DNA from: Carya illinoinensis
Taxonomy: Eukaryota > Streptophyta > Magnoliopsida > Fagales > Juglandaceae
Direction of reading: 5' to 3'
Length of the DNA: 64,000 nt
Assembly: GCF_018687715.1 (NCBI RefSeq)
Contig: NC_056759.1
Location: 6,611,501-6,675,500 of the forward strand
The position numbers were made by a program, and so were the translations under genes. Under the pieces are notes generated by a model. It ran no database searches and was not told the origin of the DNA. It was given only the letters and a program-made list of their open reading frames with translations. Of this stretch, positions 47,135 through 61,800 are shown piece after piece (the first letter of the stretch is position 1; each line of letters begins with the position of its first letter).

Positions 47135-47951
47135 TTAGAAAGATGGCAGCAAATTTTTCAAAATGAGTATTATCACCAACAAGCTCCATGGTCAGTGTGA
47201 TCAACTCGAACACGCAGGCCAACACTGCAATAGGCCTAAAGCTTTTGCGGATGATCAGTAAACGTTGGTCCCCAGTAATTTAAAAAAATAAAAATAAAAA
47301 ATTGAGATGGCCAATCAGAAAGAAGATGGAAGAGGGATATTTACTTATTACGTGACCAAACGAGACCAATCTTCTCCAACAATTTCTCCCATGGTCAATC
47401 CTAATGTAAAAATTAAAATAAAGCAATTAGAGAAACGCTATGAGGGAACCTTACACCAGTACATCTCCATCTAATCAACATATAATGTCATTTTTGTCTT
47501 ATCTTCTTAAATATGTGTGTAATAGGAGAACAAAAACGATAAATCATATATTGATTAAGTAGATATGTGTGATATAGGACTTTCTTATAGTATTTCTCAA
47601 GCTATTAATGATATAATCCAATTCCACAATGGAGGGGATATTCAGTATTCTGCACAAGGATCAGCTGGAGATTCGAGTTTGGCTACATCGTGCGAACATA
47701 GCCGTTAAGAAATAAAAGCAAAATGTTTTTCCTTTTAATAAAATAATGAAGAAAACAGTGTCACAAAATCCCTCATTTGGAATGGCTTGATCATTTCAAC
47801 GTTTGGAAGAGACGACCAGATGTACCAGACTGGTAAAAAGCAACATTTTCTGCAGCACCCAATTTGGGTAACTAGAAAGCACATTTCCAGGCGGACCGAA
47901 CAAGATGCACTGCCCAAGCATCCTTGGCTCTGAAAATGAAACGAGAGAATG
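47135..47951. other. Spacer between the membrane-protein remnant and RPT4
   Basis: Nothing recognised beyond the 5' remnant at 47280-47135 and the likely RPT4 3' UTR close to 47951. Confidence 0.4.
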
Positions 47952-51564
<3,613 letters not shown>

Positions 51565-51744
51565 CGTCGTAGCACTACTCGCAATGCCAGAGTCGGTCTT
51601 TAATCGGAGATGGAGAGCTAAAACTTGAGAAAGAAGCAACCTTTGGGATCTTTGGAGCTTTGGTCCGGTTTGTATTCCTAGCGACGGCAAACGGCTTTAT
51701 GTTATGTGATTAACTTTGTTTGTAATTTATTTGAAGGAATGTTA

Positions 51745-51982
51745 GGTGGTTTGGAGTAAGAAATAATTTTAACTAATCTCATTTTATTTTATTATTATAA
51801 TTATTTTAGATTTTTATATAAAATATAATAAATAATTATAAATTATAAATTATAATTTAACTTTTTAAAATTTTAAAATAAAAATAATATTAAAAAAAAT
51901 AATTTTTTAATAATATTTTATCTAACTCTTAACTTTGATCTAAAACCATCTTATATAATCTCATTTCACTTTCCAAACAACC
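51745..51982. mobile_element. Tourist-like MITE copy
   Basis: Starts GGTGGTTTGGAGTAAG. Read from the other side it starts GGTTGTTTGGAAAGTGAAAT. AT-rich centre. It lies just upstream of the RPT4 transcript. Confidence 0.65.
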
Positions 51983-52266
51983 TCTAACTGTTATAGATAG
52001 ATGTGGTTTAATTATTTTATAGCAAAAATAATTTTAAAATCTGACTACTATATCAAGTCATATCAATTTATAAATTTTGATAAGATCTATTAAATTTATT
52101 TTATAATAAAAATAGATTTATAATCTGACTACTACACAAATCATGTTAATTTATAAATTTTCTATTGTATAATTTATTTGTTACTAAACTATTTTTCATT
52201 TACCCCTCCCTCTTGCTCTCAATACTAATACACATTATTTGGCCATGTAAAGTCTACTAAAGTTTA

Positions 52267-52466
52267 TTTTTGGATTAAAAAACCATCCCATTTAATTATT
52301 ATAACTTTTCTAAACTTTTAAACAAAATATAATAAACAATTTAACTTTTTCAAATCTAAAAACAAAAAAATATTAAAATAATATATTTTTTTTTAAATTT
52401 TAAATTTCATCTCATCTCAACTCATTATTCAAATATCAACTCACAATCCAAATCTTTCCTAACACG
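52267..52466. mobile_element. Tourist-like MITE copy
   Basis: Same family: starts TTTTTGGATTAAAAAACCAT, ends TCATCTCATCTCAACTCATT followed by CACAATCCAAATC. Confidence 0.6.
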
Positions 52467-53107
52467 TCATCGTATTAACCACAAGATCTTTCAGTTCTCT
52501 GAAATGTTGGAACAACAAAAACGTGATTGTTTGCATATATTTGTGATATTATTATTAATAGAGAATATTATAATCACAAAAAGATTTCATAAAAATAAAT
52601 TTATAAACTAACATGATTCCATGTGATTCATTAAATCTATAAAAATAATTTTATAATCTGACGGAGATAATATCAAGACAAGTCAATTTTTTAAATTCAT
52701 TTTTTAAAATTATTTTTTATATTCCTATTAGGAAAGAAGAGTAGCATTACTCTTTTTAAAAAAAAAAAAATCTATTCATCATCTTAATTCTCATCATTAT
52801 ATGATGTGATATTAAATGATAGGTTCATAATTAAAATATAATAAATAATTTCTAATTATCTAATGCCACGTCATAGAATGATGAGAGGATGATGAAAATT
52901 AAAATAACGAGTAGCATTGCTCTTTGCTTTGGGTAGAGATGAAATGGCTAAGGAATTAGAGTCCATTGGAATGAGAATTTAAGTCATACATTCTCACCAT
53001 AAGATAAAACAATGGAAATTTTAGGTTAAAAACAGCCACAATTTAACATCAGTCATGAATGAAGAATGCAACTTTTCATTCGATCGATCCAAGTGCCATT
53101 GAAAGTC

Positions 53108-56100
53108 TTAAGAATTAGAGTGGCTCTTTGCTTTCAGAAGAACTTCCTTCAAAACCACAGCAATTCTATGGGACATGTGGTGTTCCAGAAACCTCTCCTT
53201 CACCCTCTCATATCCCTTCTTTCCCATCGTTAGTCTCCTTTCTACATGGGTGGCCAATTTGACAATGTTGTTTGCGAGAGGTGTTACACCTTCTTTCCCA
53301 ACAGGATGCAACAACCCTGTTGTCCCATTCACCACTATCTCCATGGTGCCTCCGGCTGCTGTGCCCTGAAAATAATGAATAACAATTACAATAATGTACA
53401 TAGGAACAGGATCAAGAAATAAAAATATGCAAGCACATAACCGTGCATGTGATGCAGGGTATAACTTGTACAAATCTATACATACATATATGTATATGTG
53501 CACCTTGCACACAAATATGTAGAGAGGAAGATCCAACCAAAAATAGGAACACAATAATCCATTCTGTATGTGAGCAAAAAATAATTTGGAGAAGGCACTG
53601 TAGCTCAATGGTATTTTAGCGTAGAAAAAAGTCTCTAATTAGCATACTGAATATGCGAATTGGAGAATGAGTACTGCAGGCTCTTGTGGAGAATGATTCC
53701 AATCTAGATAATGCAGTGTATATGGTGAAAAAGAAATGCTTGCAGTTTCGAAGACTGTAAAAGAAAAATAGAGGAACACAAATCTTCATTGTTCAATATA
53801 ACTCTACTACTAAATGGCTGTTCAATTACTTTCTCTAGTTAGGTGTATATGATATATGCTCCCACTAACAAAAGTTATCATACTTCTAAAAAATACAATC
53901 TGATGAGGGGGGATCTGGATTTTGAGGGCTTTTCTCTAGAATTTAGAATCTTCTCTATTTTCAAGAACTTGATGCCAGTGCCCTTAGTCTAATTAACATA
54001 TTCAGAAGGTAAAAAGAAAGTCATTCCATGTTCTGAAGGACCTACCAAAACAGGCAGCTGAAAGGCCATTGCTTCGATGGTTATTCTCCCAAAACACTCT
54101 CCCCGGGCCTACACATGAATCGGATAGGTTCAAACCCTTAGAGTGAAGCCCCAAATGAAGAAGAATGGCACGCAGATTCAATGACAAACAAAATACAAAC
54201 CAAAAGAACACGAAGTGAAATAAAAAGAACAATGGAAGGTGACTGGCGTGGATAGGTACAGCTAATTAACATGACACAGCCGACCAAGATTCTTTAATTT
54301 CTTTTTAGGCTAGGAGTAATGGACTAAGATAAAAAGTTGACTGCTTCTAGCCTCTTAACAAAGACATCAAATAGCCAGATTCTGACATGTTCACCTTCAT
54401 TAGCATTTTTTTTTTGTTGTCTTATCATGTTTCACTTGACAAAGAAATGCTCTCTGTGTGGAATTGGGTATACAAGGCAGGGGACGACATTTAGGTCAAG
54501 GATAATTAGCACTTTCGTAAATTGCTTATCAAGCTGGGGGAAGCAGTTAAAATGATTAAACATAAAAAGCAAACACCAACGTTTCATGTCAGTTACGAAG
54601 GTTAACAGTGGAAAATAGGCCATAGATTTTATTTAAAAAAAAAAAAAGTAGAATTACATTTTATATTTGCAGAAAGTACCTGAGAATTCTGAACAAGAAC
54701 ATCAATGGAAGCCAGATAAGGAGCTACTGTAAGGGTTTTGTTGACAAATTGAACATGATTCTGAATATTATTCTCCAGTACAAAGTTCCGCAGTTCTGTC
54801 TCATACTTCGTCTGAGCATTCATATCACTTCCCACTATAACTGCATGCATTGATGGCACCTGCAGTTTCTTCTCTTTAATTTTCTGTAGACTTTCATGAA
54901 AGGAACGAAGAAACAGATCCTGACCTTTCCCACGTGAAACACCTGTTACATCGTGCATTTTTCTTAGAAAATAAATAAATTTTAAAGCCGAACAGTACTA
55001 TCACATGTGAATCTAACCTAGGGTAGCGTATAGAAACAAAGAAACAACTTGCCTACATGATGCCACTAATGGAATGTGACATCCTAAAAAGCCAATACCA
55101 AATTTTCAAATTGATCCTAGCCTAGGAAGATGGGGAAATATGCGAATTGGGAAAGTAGGTTCACTTCTTTGCAATAGAAGAATGTAAAGCACCCAACCAT
55201 TGGTAGCCCAAGTGGTAAGGGAGAACTTGTGTGCATGAGCCCCATGTCACAGGTTTGATTCTCCCTGGGACCAAACTGCGATTTAAGTGGGAGGCCATGG
55301 CCGTGGGTTGCTGTGCTAGTCTCCCGGGGGTTTAGGTTCCATGGGTGAGTCCTAAGGGCTCTGCCATGGGGTGGTGCCCCCATCATAAAAAAAATAGAAG
55401 AATGTAAAGCACATGTAGGGACAGATAAACAAGTGAGTGTACAACACTACTTTTCACCAATCAGAGTAACCCAAGAGAGATGTCTTATCCCATCACTTTT
55501 TTTTTTTGATAAGTAATAAGAGATTTTATTCCCAAGAATAGGCATAAGCCTAAGTACACTTTTATCCCATTGCAAGAAGAGCATACTGTTAATGACGGCA
55601 AATATCAGATCTTCATTCCGCACTCCAAGAGATTCCCGGACATGCTCACGAAGAATTCTCTTGGCTACACCATCTTCAGCAACTTCTGTTAGTTCCTTGC
55701 TATTTCCAAGGTGTACGACATACGTTTCAGGCATTTTAATCCTGTAAAGCATAGTGGGAACATATCCAAGATAAGGTCACCCGTCACCAGCCAAAAGCAT
55801 TGAAGTATATCAATTGTACATTACATACAATGCCAATGAAAACCTATCATAACAGTGTAAGAACTTCTATAGTTCTTCCCCACAAATATTGTAGAATTTA
55901 AACTTAAAGAAACTGAAGGCAGATAAAAGATTCAGCGCACAAAAGATTAAAAATCTATTTTGATATTGGAAAATATCCTAATTGAAGTTAGTTACATACC
56001 CTAAACGCTCTCGAGTCCTGTTCTTCCAGTATTCTGCAGTTGTATGTGAATCAATCATGGCACCTGCAACAAAAGGGAGGTGCTTAACATACTCCACTTT

Positions 56101-57580
56101 GAAATAATGTCCTCTCATTTCATGAATCCACCACAAAACCTTTGGAAGAACAATAGGAACTTTTTCCTTGAGAACGGCATCCAGCCATTTCCCAGCAACA
56201 GCAGTATTCAAAATGACCAAATCAGCTTTAAGAGCTGTATCAATAGCTTTTTGGCCCCTTGCAGCTAAGACCTAACAACATCAGAGTATTCACAATTAGA
56301 TGGCTGATATTTCAGATGGCACATCAAATGCCGATTTCTTTGTCTTGACCTCAAGTTAGAAGAAATGAAGTAAGCCAACAGATATACAAGACATGGCAAA
56401 ATTAAATAATCCACAGTAAGGTATATCTCATTAAACTGATTCACAATGGCCCTTAGTAACAAGTTTTCCAAAATAATAAATCTGATTTTATTATGAATGA
56501 AGAGCAAAGTTGTTTTTTTCGTATAACTAAATGAAAGAGCAAAGCTAATGCTAGATTAATCACACCACTTCTATATCACATTCAACACCACTGACTGCGA
56601 ACAAAATCCAGTCTTTAGTCCAGTCAGTCTAGCAAACTAACTAATGCAACATGACCCACAGAGCCTCCATGATTTGAAAATTTGATATTAGAACGTTGAA
56701 ATTCACTGCCAAGTAAAGGCACGTTGCATATTTTTTGGACGAAGTTAGTAGGATAGACATCAAGTAAACGTTACCGTCTTAAATAAACCAAAGCTCTCAT
56801 TTTGCCATATATTTAGGAAATAGCAAAAGGAAGGATATCAAGTAAACTGAATATTTTTAGATAAAAAAAATTCTATACACCACACTCCCATCCTATTTTT
56901 ATCTCACTGCGTAAGATGTAACACGTTTATCACCTGATCATTTATTGGATAATTGTTTATCATCCAAAAGTCATAAATAGGTCACATCTTAGATAGTGAG
57001 ACATAAGTGGGACGAGAGTATAGCATTACTCTTTAGATAAACCAGACCTGCACCCCTCGGTCCAACATCTTGTGCTCCAAACTGTAAACAACATCGTCTG
57101 GTTCCGCTGGTTTCTGATTAGTAATCCAAACCACCTCCGAACCCACACCCCTTAACAGAAATGCAAGCTCCATTAGTAACAAAGGCCCGCCTGCAAAGAA
57201 TTTGTAAATACAGAAGCATATTCAAGCTTATTGTTTTCTACAAATTTTATCTTTCCCGCGAATCAAAATAAAAGCAGCAATGTAAAAGTACCAGAAAGAG
57301 AGAGTTCGTGGGAAACCAAGAGCACGAGCTTGGACTTCATGAAATCAAGTGGATTTGGTGTTGCACCGCCGACTTGAGCTGCTGAGTATATCTGCGAGCT
57401 TGCATCTTTTTCTTCTCCAAAACTGTCGGTAATACTGCCAGTACCACTACTGGCACTTGTGGTGCAGGAATCGGTTCTCATGATGAACACCATTACGGTA
57501 GAAAGCGAAAATATAGCCAGAATCATCAGCCCCCACCGCTTCTTCTGAATGGACACCGCCCGCGGGCTCTGCTTCCCCAT
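53108..57580 (-). CDS. Glycosyltransferase family 4, type II membrane protein
   Basis: Plant GT4 (GT-B fold) enzyme, probably in the Golgi; donor and acceptor are unknown. Seven exons: 57580-57292, 57190-57048, 56271-56000, 55741-55587, 54942-54680, 54108-54046, 53365-53108. Phases match, 1443 nt, 480 aa. A short basic N-terminus (KKR) precedes one membrane anchor (about residues 16-34, WGLMILAIFSLSTVMVFIM), then a Ser/Gly stem. The N-terminal Rossmann half follows (KLVLLVSHELSLSGGPLLLM; VLWWIHEMRG). The C-terminal half has SRGKGQDLFLRSF and the GT4 EX7E motif E378-C-F-G-R-I-T-I-E386, followed by LPVLGTAAGGTMEIV. Intron 4 holds a SINE and a LINE tail. No damage seen. Confidence 0.93.
55193..55392 (+). 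mobile_element. tRNA-derived SINE in intron 4 of the GT4 gene
   Basis: 200 bp, with RNA polymerase III A-box-like TAGCCCAAGTGG (55204-55215) and B-box-like GGTTTGATTCTCC (55252-55264), ending in a short A-rich tail. It is flanked by a perfect 20-bp direct repeat (55173-55192 and 55393-55412, containing GAAGAATGTAAAGCAC). This is the signature of LINE-driven insertion. The exact duplication suggests a fairly recent event. Confidence 0.9.
55497..55575 (-). mobile_element. LINE-type 3' tail next to a splice donor
   Basis: T-run, then GATAAGTAATAAGAGATTTT and AGGCATAAGCCTAAGTACAC, related to 20750 and 39061. Read on the minus strand it ends in poly-A. It lies about 11 bases inside intron 4 from the donor at 55586. 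Confidence 0.6.
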
Positions 57581-57852
57581 TCTTGTGCTTCTAAATCCGA
57601 TGATTCTGCTACTAAAAACGCCGCATTCTAGGGTTTCCGAATACGATCGGTGTGACCAGTCGAGTATACATGATCTCCAAAATCTTGATAGCTATACGAA
57701 TTACGAAATGTGAATGGAAAGCAGACTAGGCAACAACAGACTTTGGTGCCGGAAGCGAATCCATTTTGCCTTTGCACAAGATTTATCGGTAAGTTTCTTG
57801 GCCTTCGAAGAAGAAATACCACATGGATCTGATCCACTTTATAATAATAAAA

Positions 57853-58015
57853 GAGGGAAAATATAGCTGTAACTATAATTGTGTATTAATACATGTATTA
57901 ATTTAATATAATTAATTAAAAAATAAATTTAACGATATTAATTTAAATTTTGAATATAAATAAATCAATATTGATATATAGATTAATACGTAATTTTATT
58001 TGTACATAATAAAAC
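57853..58015. mobile_element. Hairpin MITE, family B
   Basis: AAATATAGCTGTAACTATAA on the left and ATTTTATTTGTACATAATAA on the right mirror each other loosely. Same interior as 32258-32450. Confidence 0.5.
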
Positions 58016-58084
58016 TCAAGAAAGATTATAATTTAATACATTTTTTTTTTCTTTTAAAGTAAACACACACATATATAAATAATC

Positions 58085-58260
58085 TTACGTGCAGTTGCTA
58101 CAGTTATTTCGTACAGTCGTGAGTATTCAAGTGCCTTATAATCACTTAAAAAAATAAAATTATTACTATTAAATTTTTTTCATGTATGCGTTATATTTAT
58201 TTAATTTTTTTAAAATAATTATACGACGCTTATATACTCATTACCACATCTATCATTTCT
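58085..58260. mobile_element. Hairpin MITE, family C
   Basis: GTACAGTCGTGAGTATTCAAG on the left is mirrored by GACGCTTATATACTCATTAC on the right; related to 24036-24190. Confidence 0.45.
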
Positions 58261-58830
58261 TTATATAAATATATATATGTATAAATAAATTACACCATCA
58301 AATATGATTATTGAGATCAATGGAAATAGAACATCTTAATAACCTTATGTAAAGATACAAATTTCCAAAATATAATAATTTTAGATACAATTTAACAGAT
58401 TTGGTAAAAATTAAAAAGAGGTGATAATTTAGGCGTGAAAGACATTTTTTATTATTATTTTCTTTAATTTAAGTTGAACATCATCAACGAGATCATCTTT
58501 TTTTTTTCTGGGTAAACAGAGTATGGGTAAGAACATTGTTGGGATGGGCCCGCTCTGTGAGAATGTGTGCAGAAAAATCTACATGTCGTGATTATGAATC
58601 GTAATTCATGCATATTATATGATCATTACACTCTTTTTCTCAGAAAAAAAAAAAAAAAAAAAGAGGAAAAATGTTTAAAATAACCACAGAAGTATGATTG
58701 TATAATACAAGAACGGCTGTACAGACTCGGACTCTCTATTAACAAAGTCTCACTTGCCAGAAGTATAGAAGACATGAATGATTAGGAAACATGAAAGAAG
58801 TCCCAAGAAATAGATGGTGATTCAAGGAGG

Positions 58831-61800
58831 CTATGATATACAGAGTTGCCTCATTGGTGTGAGCAACCTTGCAAATCGAAGGGGCACATGCGCCTTCACC
58901 AATGTCCCATTTTCTTTATACTCCTACAAATTTTGAAGGCCATACAAAAAAAAAATAAAAAAAAATGAGAAAATAACACAATACGATACCAGATAGGAAT
59001 TTTGTCAGTAGTAATGAAAGCTAGCCAATCCATCCTCACATCGCAAAACCATCATCTCGGGTGCTAATTACTCATATCGCTCATTTTGCCTCAGGCTCTA
59101 AAGCTCAGTCAAGTGAGCAGATAGCTAAACTTGCCTTTAAAATTCGACCAAGATCTCCAGTTTATCTTTCTTCTCCCTTATTTGAAGCCAATACAGACTG
59201 ATGAAAAAACCAGTGATTATATTCTAGAATATTTTAAACCATTGATCTCTCTCGCTCTCTCTCAGGAGAAGACTCAATACAATAATTAGCAACACATTTA
59301 CAGGACTGGGAACAGGAACAGATAAAGGGTGAATTAAAAGAAAAATAAATGAATTCAAGATACTGCTAATACTTACAGTTCTCTCTACCATTCCAACTTG
59401 ATGTATGGTACTCAGGAGCTCTCCCTTGTCAAATGGAATTAAAGCTTCCACCCATACCATAGAGTCCTATCATGCATAATATTTATTTAATTTGATTAGT
59501 ATCCTCTCTTAAGCACAATGCAGACTCGGCTCAGAGTACCAACTGTCAGAAAAAAGGAAAACTAACTATTTCCAAGGACAATGGAAATACTGATATAAAC
59601 TCACTACCTTTAACTTTTCCTGAACTGCATTGCAGAATTCATGTAAGCCTTCACCATTGAAAGCGGATATGCAAATAACATCTTCTCTCTTCTCTGCTTC
59701 TGACTTTATTTTTTGAGGATCACTGACCTTATCAACCTGCCACAAGCAGCCACGGAAGTCAGGTTACCATCAATATCATCTTTGGAGCTTATGCAAGCAA
59801 GGGATGGACCTAAGAAGAGGATTCCAAATCGATAACCTCACCGAAAAGTTTCAGCGGAATTAAAAACTGTAGTCGCAACAAGAAAACAAAATATAAGATG
59901 GAAAAGAAAACATGCCTCATACTGAATCTAGATTTTGACAAAAGAAAGGTCCATGGAGAAAAACCAATAACTATAAGGCTTCACATACATAAAGAGGAAA
60001 GGCAGAATTCAATTGTTTGACCATACTGATTTGCAATTGTATCAGCAAAAAAATACCCCTCTTCACCTTGTTCCAAACCATCAACTTTGGAATTGATGAC
60101 ACATCTAGTTCTGACAGAACCTTTTCCACAGCTTCTATCTGTTGCTCTGCTAGAGGATGGCTGAAGTTCATAGCAATACATTATAAGACTGATTTTTTTT
60201 CAAACAATATATCACCAACAGGCTTACCATATTCTACCTTATGTCCACCACATGCACCAAAAGCGATGACTCCGATATCTCCTCCAATGTAGCTCTGAAG
60301 GCAGCAACCTGAAACCCGTTGTTGTTAGACATAAAAGAAAAGACTTCTTGGACTTCAGTCCAAAATTGGACTAAATTGGTCAAAACCCCTTCTTTAGTAA
60401 TGATTATGACATCAGTCATCAATAGATTGAGGCGGATCTCACCAGTGTAGTGGGTAACTTTTGGATGAAACCAACCGTGTCTGTGAGAAGAAACTCCTTC
60501 CCGTTCTTCATCTGGATAGAAACAAAGGGAGAAAACCTTAGCGTTTTCAAAATAAGTCTGTATAGTGCTTGTGCGATGAAAGTCAAGATATCCAGATTCA
60601 TTGGCACCTTAACAGAAACCAGTATGATTAAATGAAGTACAGACTCTTAATTGGAAGTCCTAAAAACACTGTCCCTTGACGACTTTTTAACTAAAATGAA
60701 ACCTGGTTACTATCACATGGAAAGAGACATTATCTAGAATGATTGCTTTCCAACAACATAATTGCATAGAAAATAGTTTTGAACTAATAAGAATGTCGTG
60801 AAGAGAGTCTTCACAGAATATATTGACCAACCTGAACCCTTCTTGTAGTTGGATCAAGGGTAGCAAATAATCGATCCTCAGCAAGAACATTGGCTCCAGT
60901 CAATCGATTTAGAAGTGTACTCTTTCCAGCATTTGTGTAACCAACCTAAAATTTCATCCATGTCTACTGATATTAACAACTAAAAAAACAAGCATCCTTA
61001 CAGCTTCGAAAGCCATGAAGTCCAGGAATTTACTCACCAACGATACTACCGGGACAGGAACAGATATACGCCGGTTTCGATACTGCTTTCGATGTTTTCT
61101 AACTGATTCAAGCTCTTTTTTGAGCGCCCCAATCTAGAATTTTGAATGTGTTAGCAGCCAAGTTCAATCTCTAAAGATAAGAAAAATCATACAATAAACT
61201 TTCGGTAGAAAAAGGCATGGCCGCCACAAAGTCCAAAATATGAGACCTTTTTTTATTTCCCTAAAAGCAATTAAAACCTCAATGGTCTACAAGTGTTTGA
61301 GAAAAGATGTGAAGACATGTCTGGATCATTTCTTCCAGTTATAAGGATACATTGATTATTCGTCAAAAGCATGTCGCGAAAGGTCGCTTACTTGAGTACG
61401 TAAGATACGCTTATCCACTTCAATTTGTTTCTCACCCATCCCCTTCACCTTGCCTCCCGCTTGACGCTCAAGGTGAGTCCACATTTTTGTTAGTCGAGGT
61501 AACTGGTATTCCATTTGTGCCAATGCAACCTAGAAAGAACTGATTAATGTTAGAGCATACCATAAGGAGTATCTTCCTTCTGCTATTTTATTAGTAGGTG
61601 ACAAGGTGTTTGACCTCATTGGAAGACTTGAAAACCTGCACCTATATAGGTAATAAGAACTCAAAGTATAATAGAAGTGTTAAAAGAATTTGGCATCTCC
61701 TCTCCTATGGAGAGATATACTTCAAAAGAGTGATAAATTAATCACTCAAAGTATGCTCTTCACATTGTCCCAGATTTGCTTCAAAGATTTATAACAGCAG

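Larger units (their letters stand above)
44163..47285 (-). pseudogene. Broken gene for an unidentified membrane protein, split by a hAT insertion
   Basis: The 5' part on the minus strand, about 47280-47127, reads RLLIIRKSFRPIAVLACVFE then LITLTMELVGDNTHFEKF, including a hydrophobic segment. After removal of the hAT element and one target copy the frame runs on as SCFFTLWDVHIKFKDRN. The rest lies in shifting frames: one gives TLSTFAPVSLLYATLVLLFW (44643-44437, a membrane segment), another PTHPWFPASQLPPQQVETTV and KAETARQLENDAVEVKNRVL down to 44163 (helical, charged). At least two frame changes in addition to the insertion mean it is not functional as it stands. I do not recognise the family. 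Confidence 0.5.
51565..53107. other. Spacer between RPT4 and the glycosyltransferase, with MITEs
   Basis: No gene recognised. RPT4 leader near 51565-51700, then two Tourist-like MITEs and AT-rich inverted repeats at about 52000-52170 and 52540-52720. Confidence 0.5.
57581..58830. other. Spacer between the GT4 and HflX genes
   Basis: GT4 leader up to about 57840, then a family B hairpin MITE at about 57853-58015, a family C MITE at about 58085-58260, and the HflX 3' UTR next to 58830. No gene recognised. Confidence 0.5.

Noticed and set aside
55117..55386. 89-aa minus-strand frame
   Set aside because: It is the SINE read as protein.
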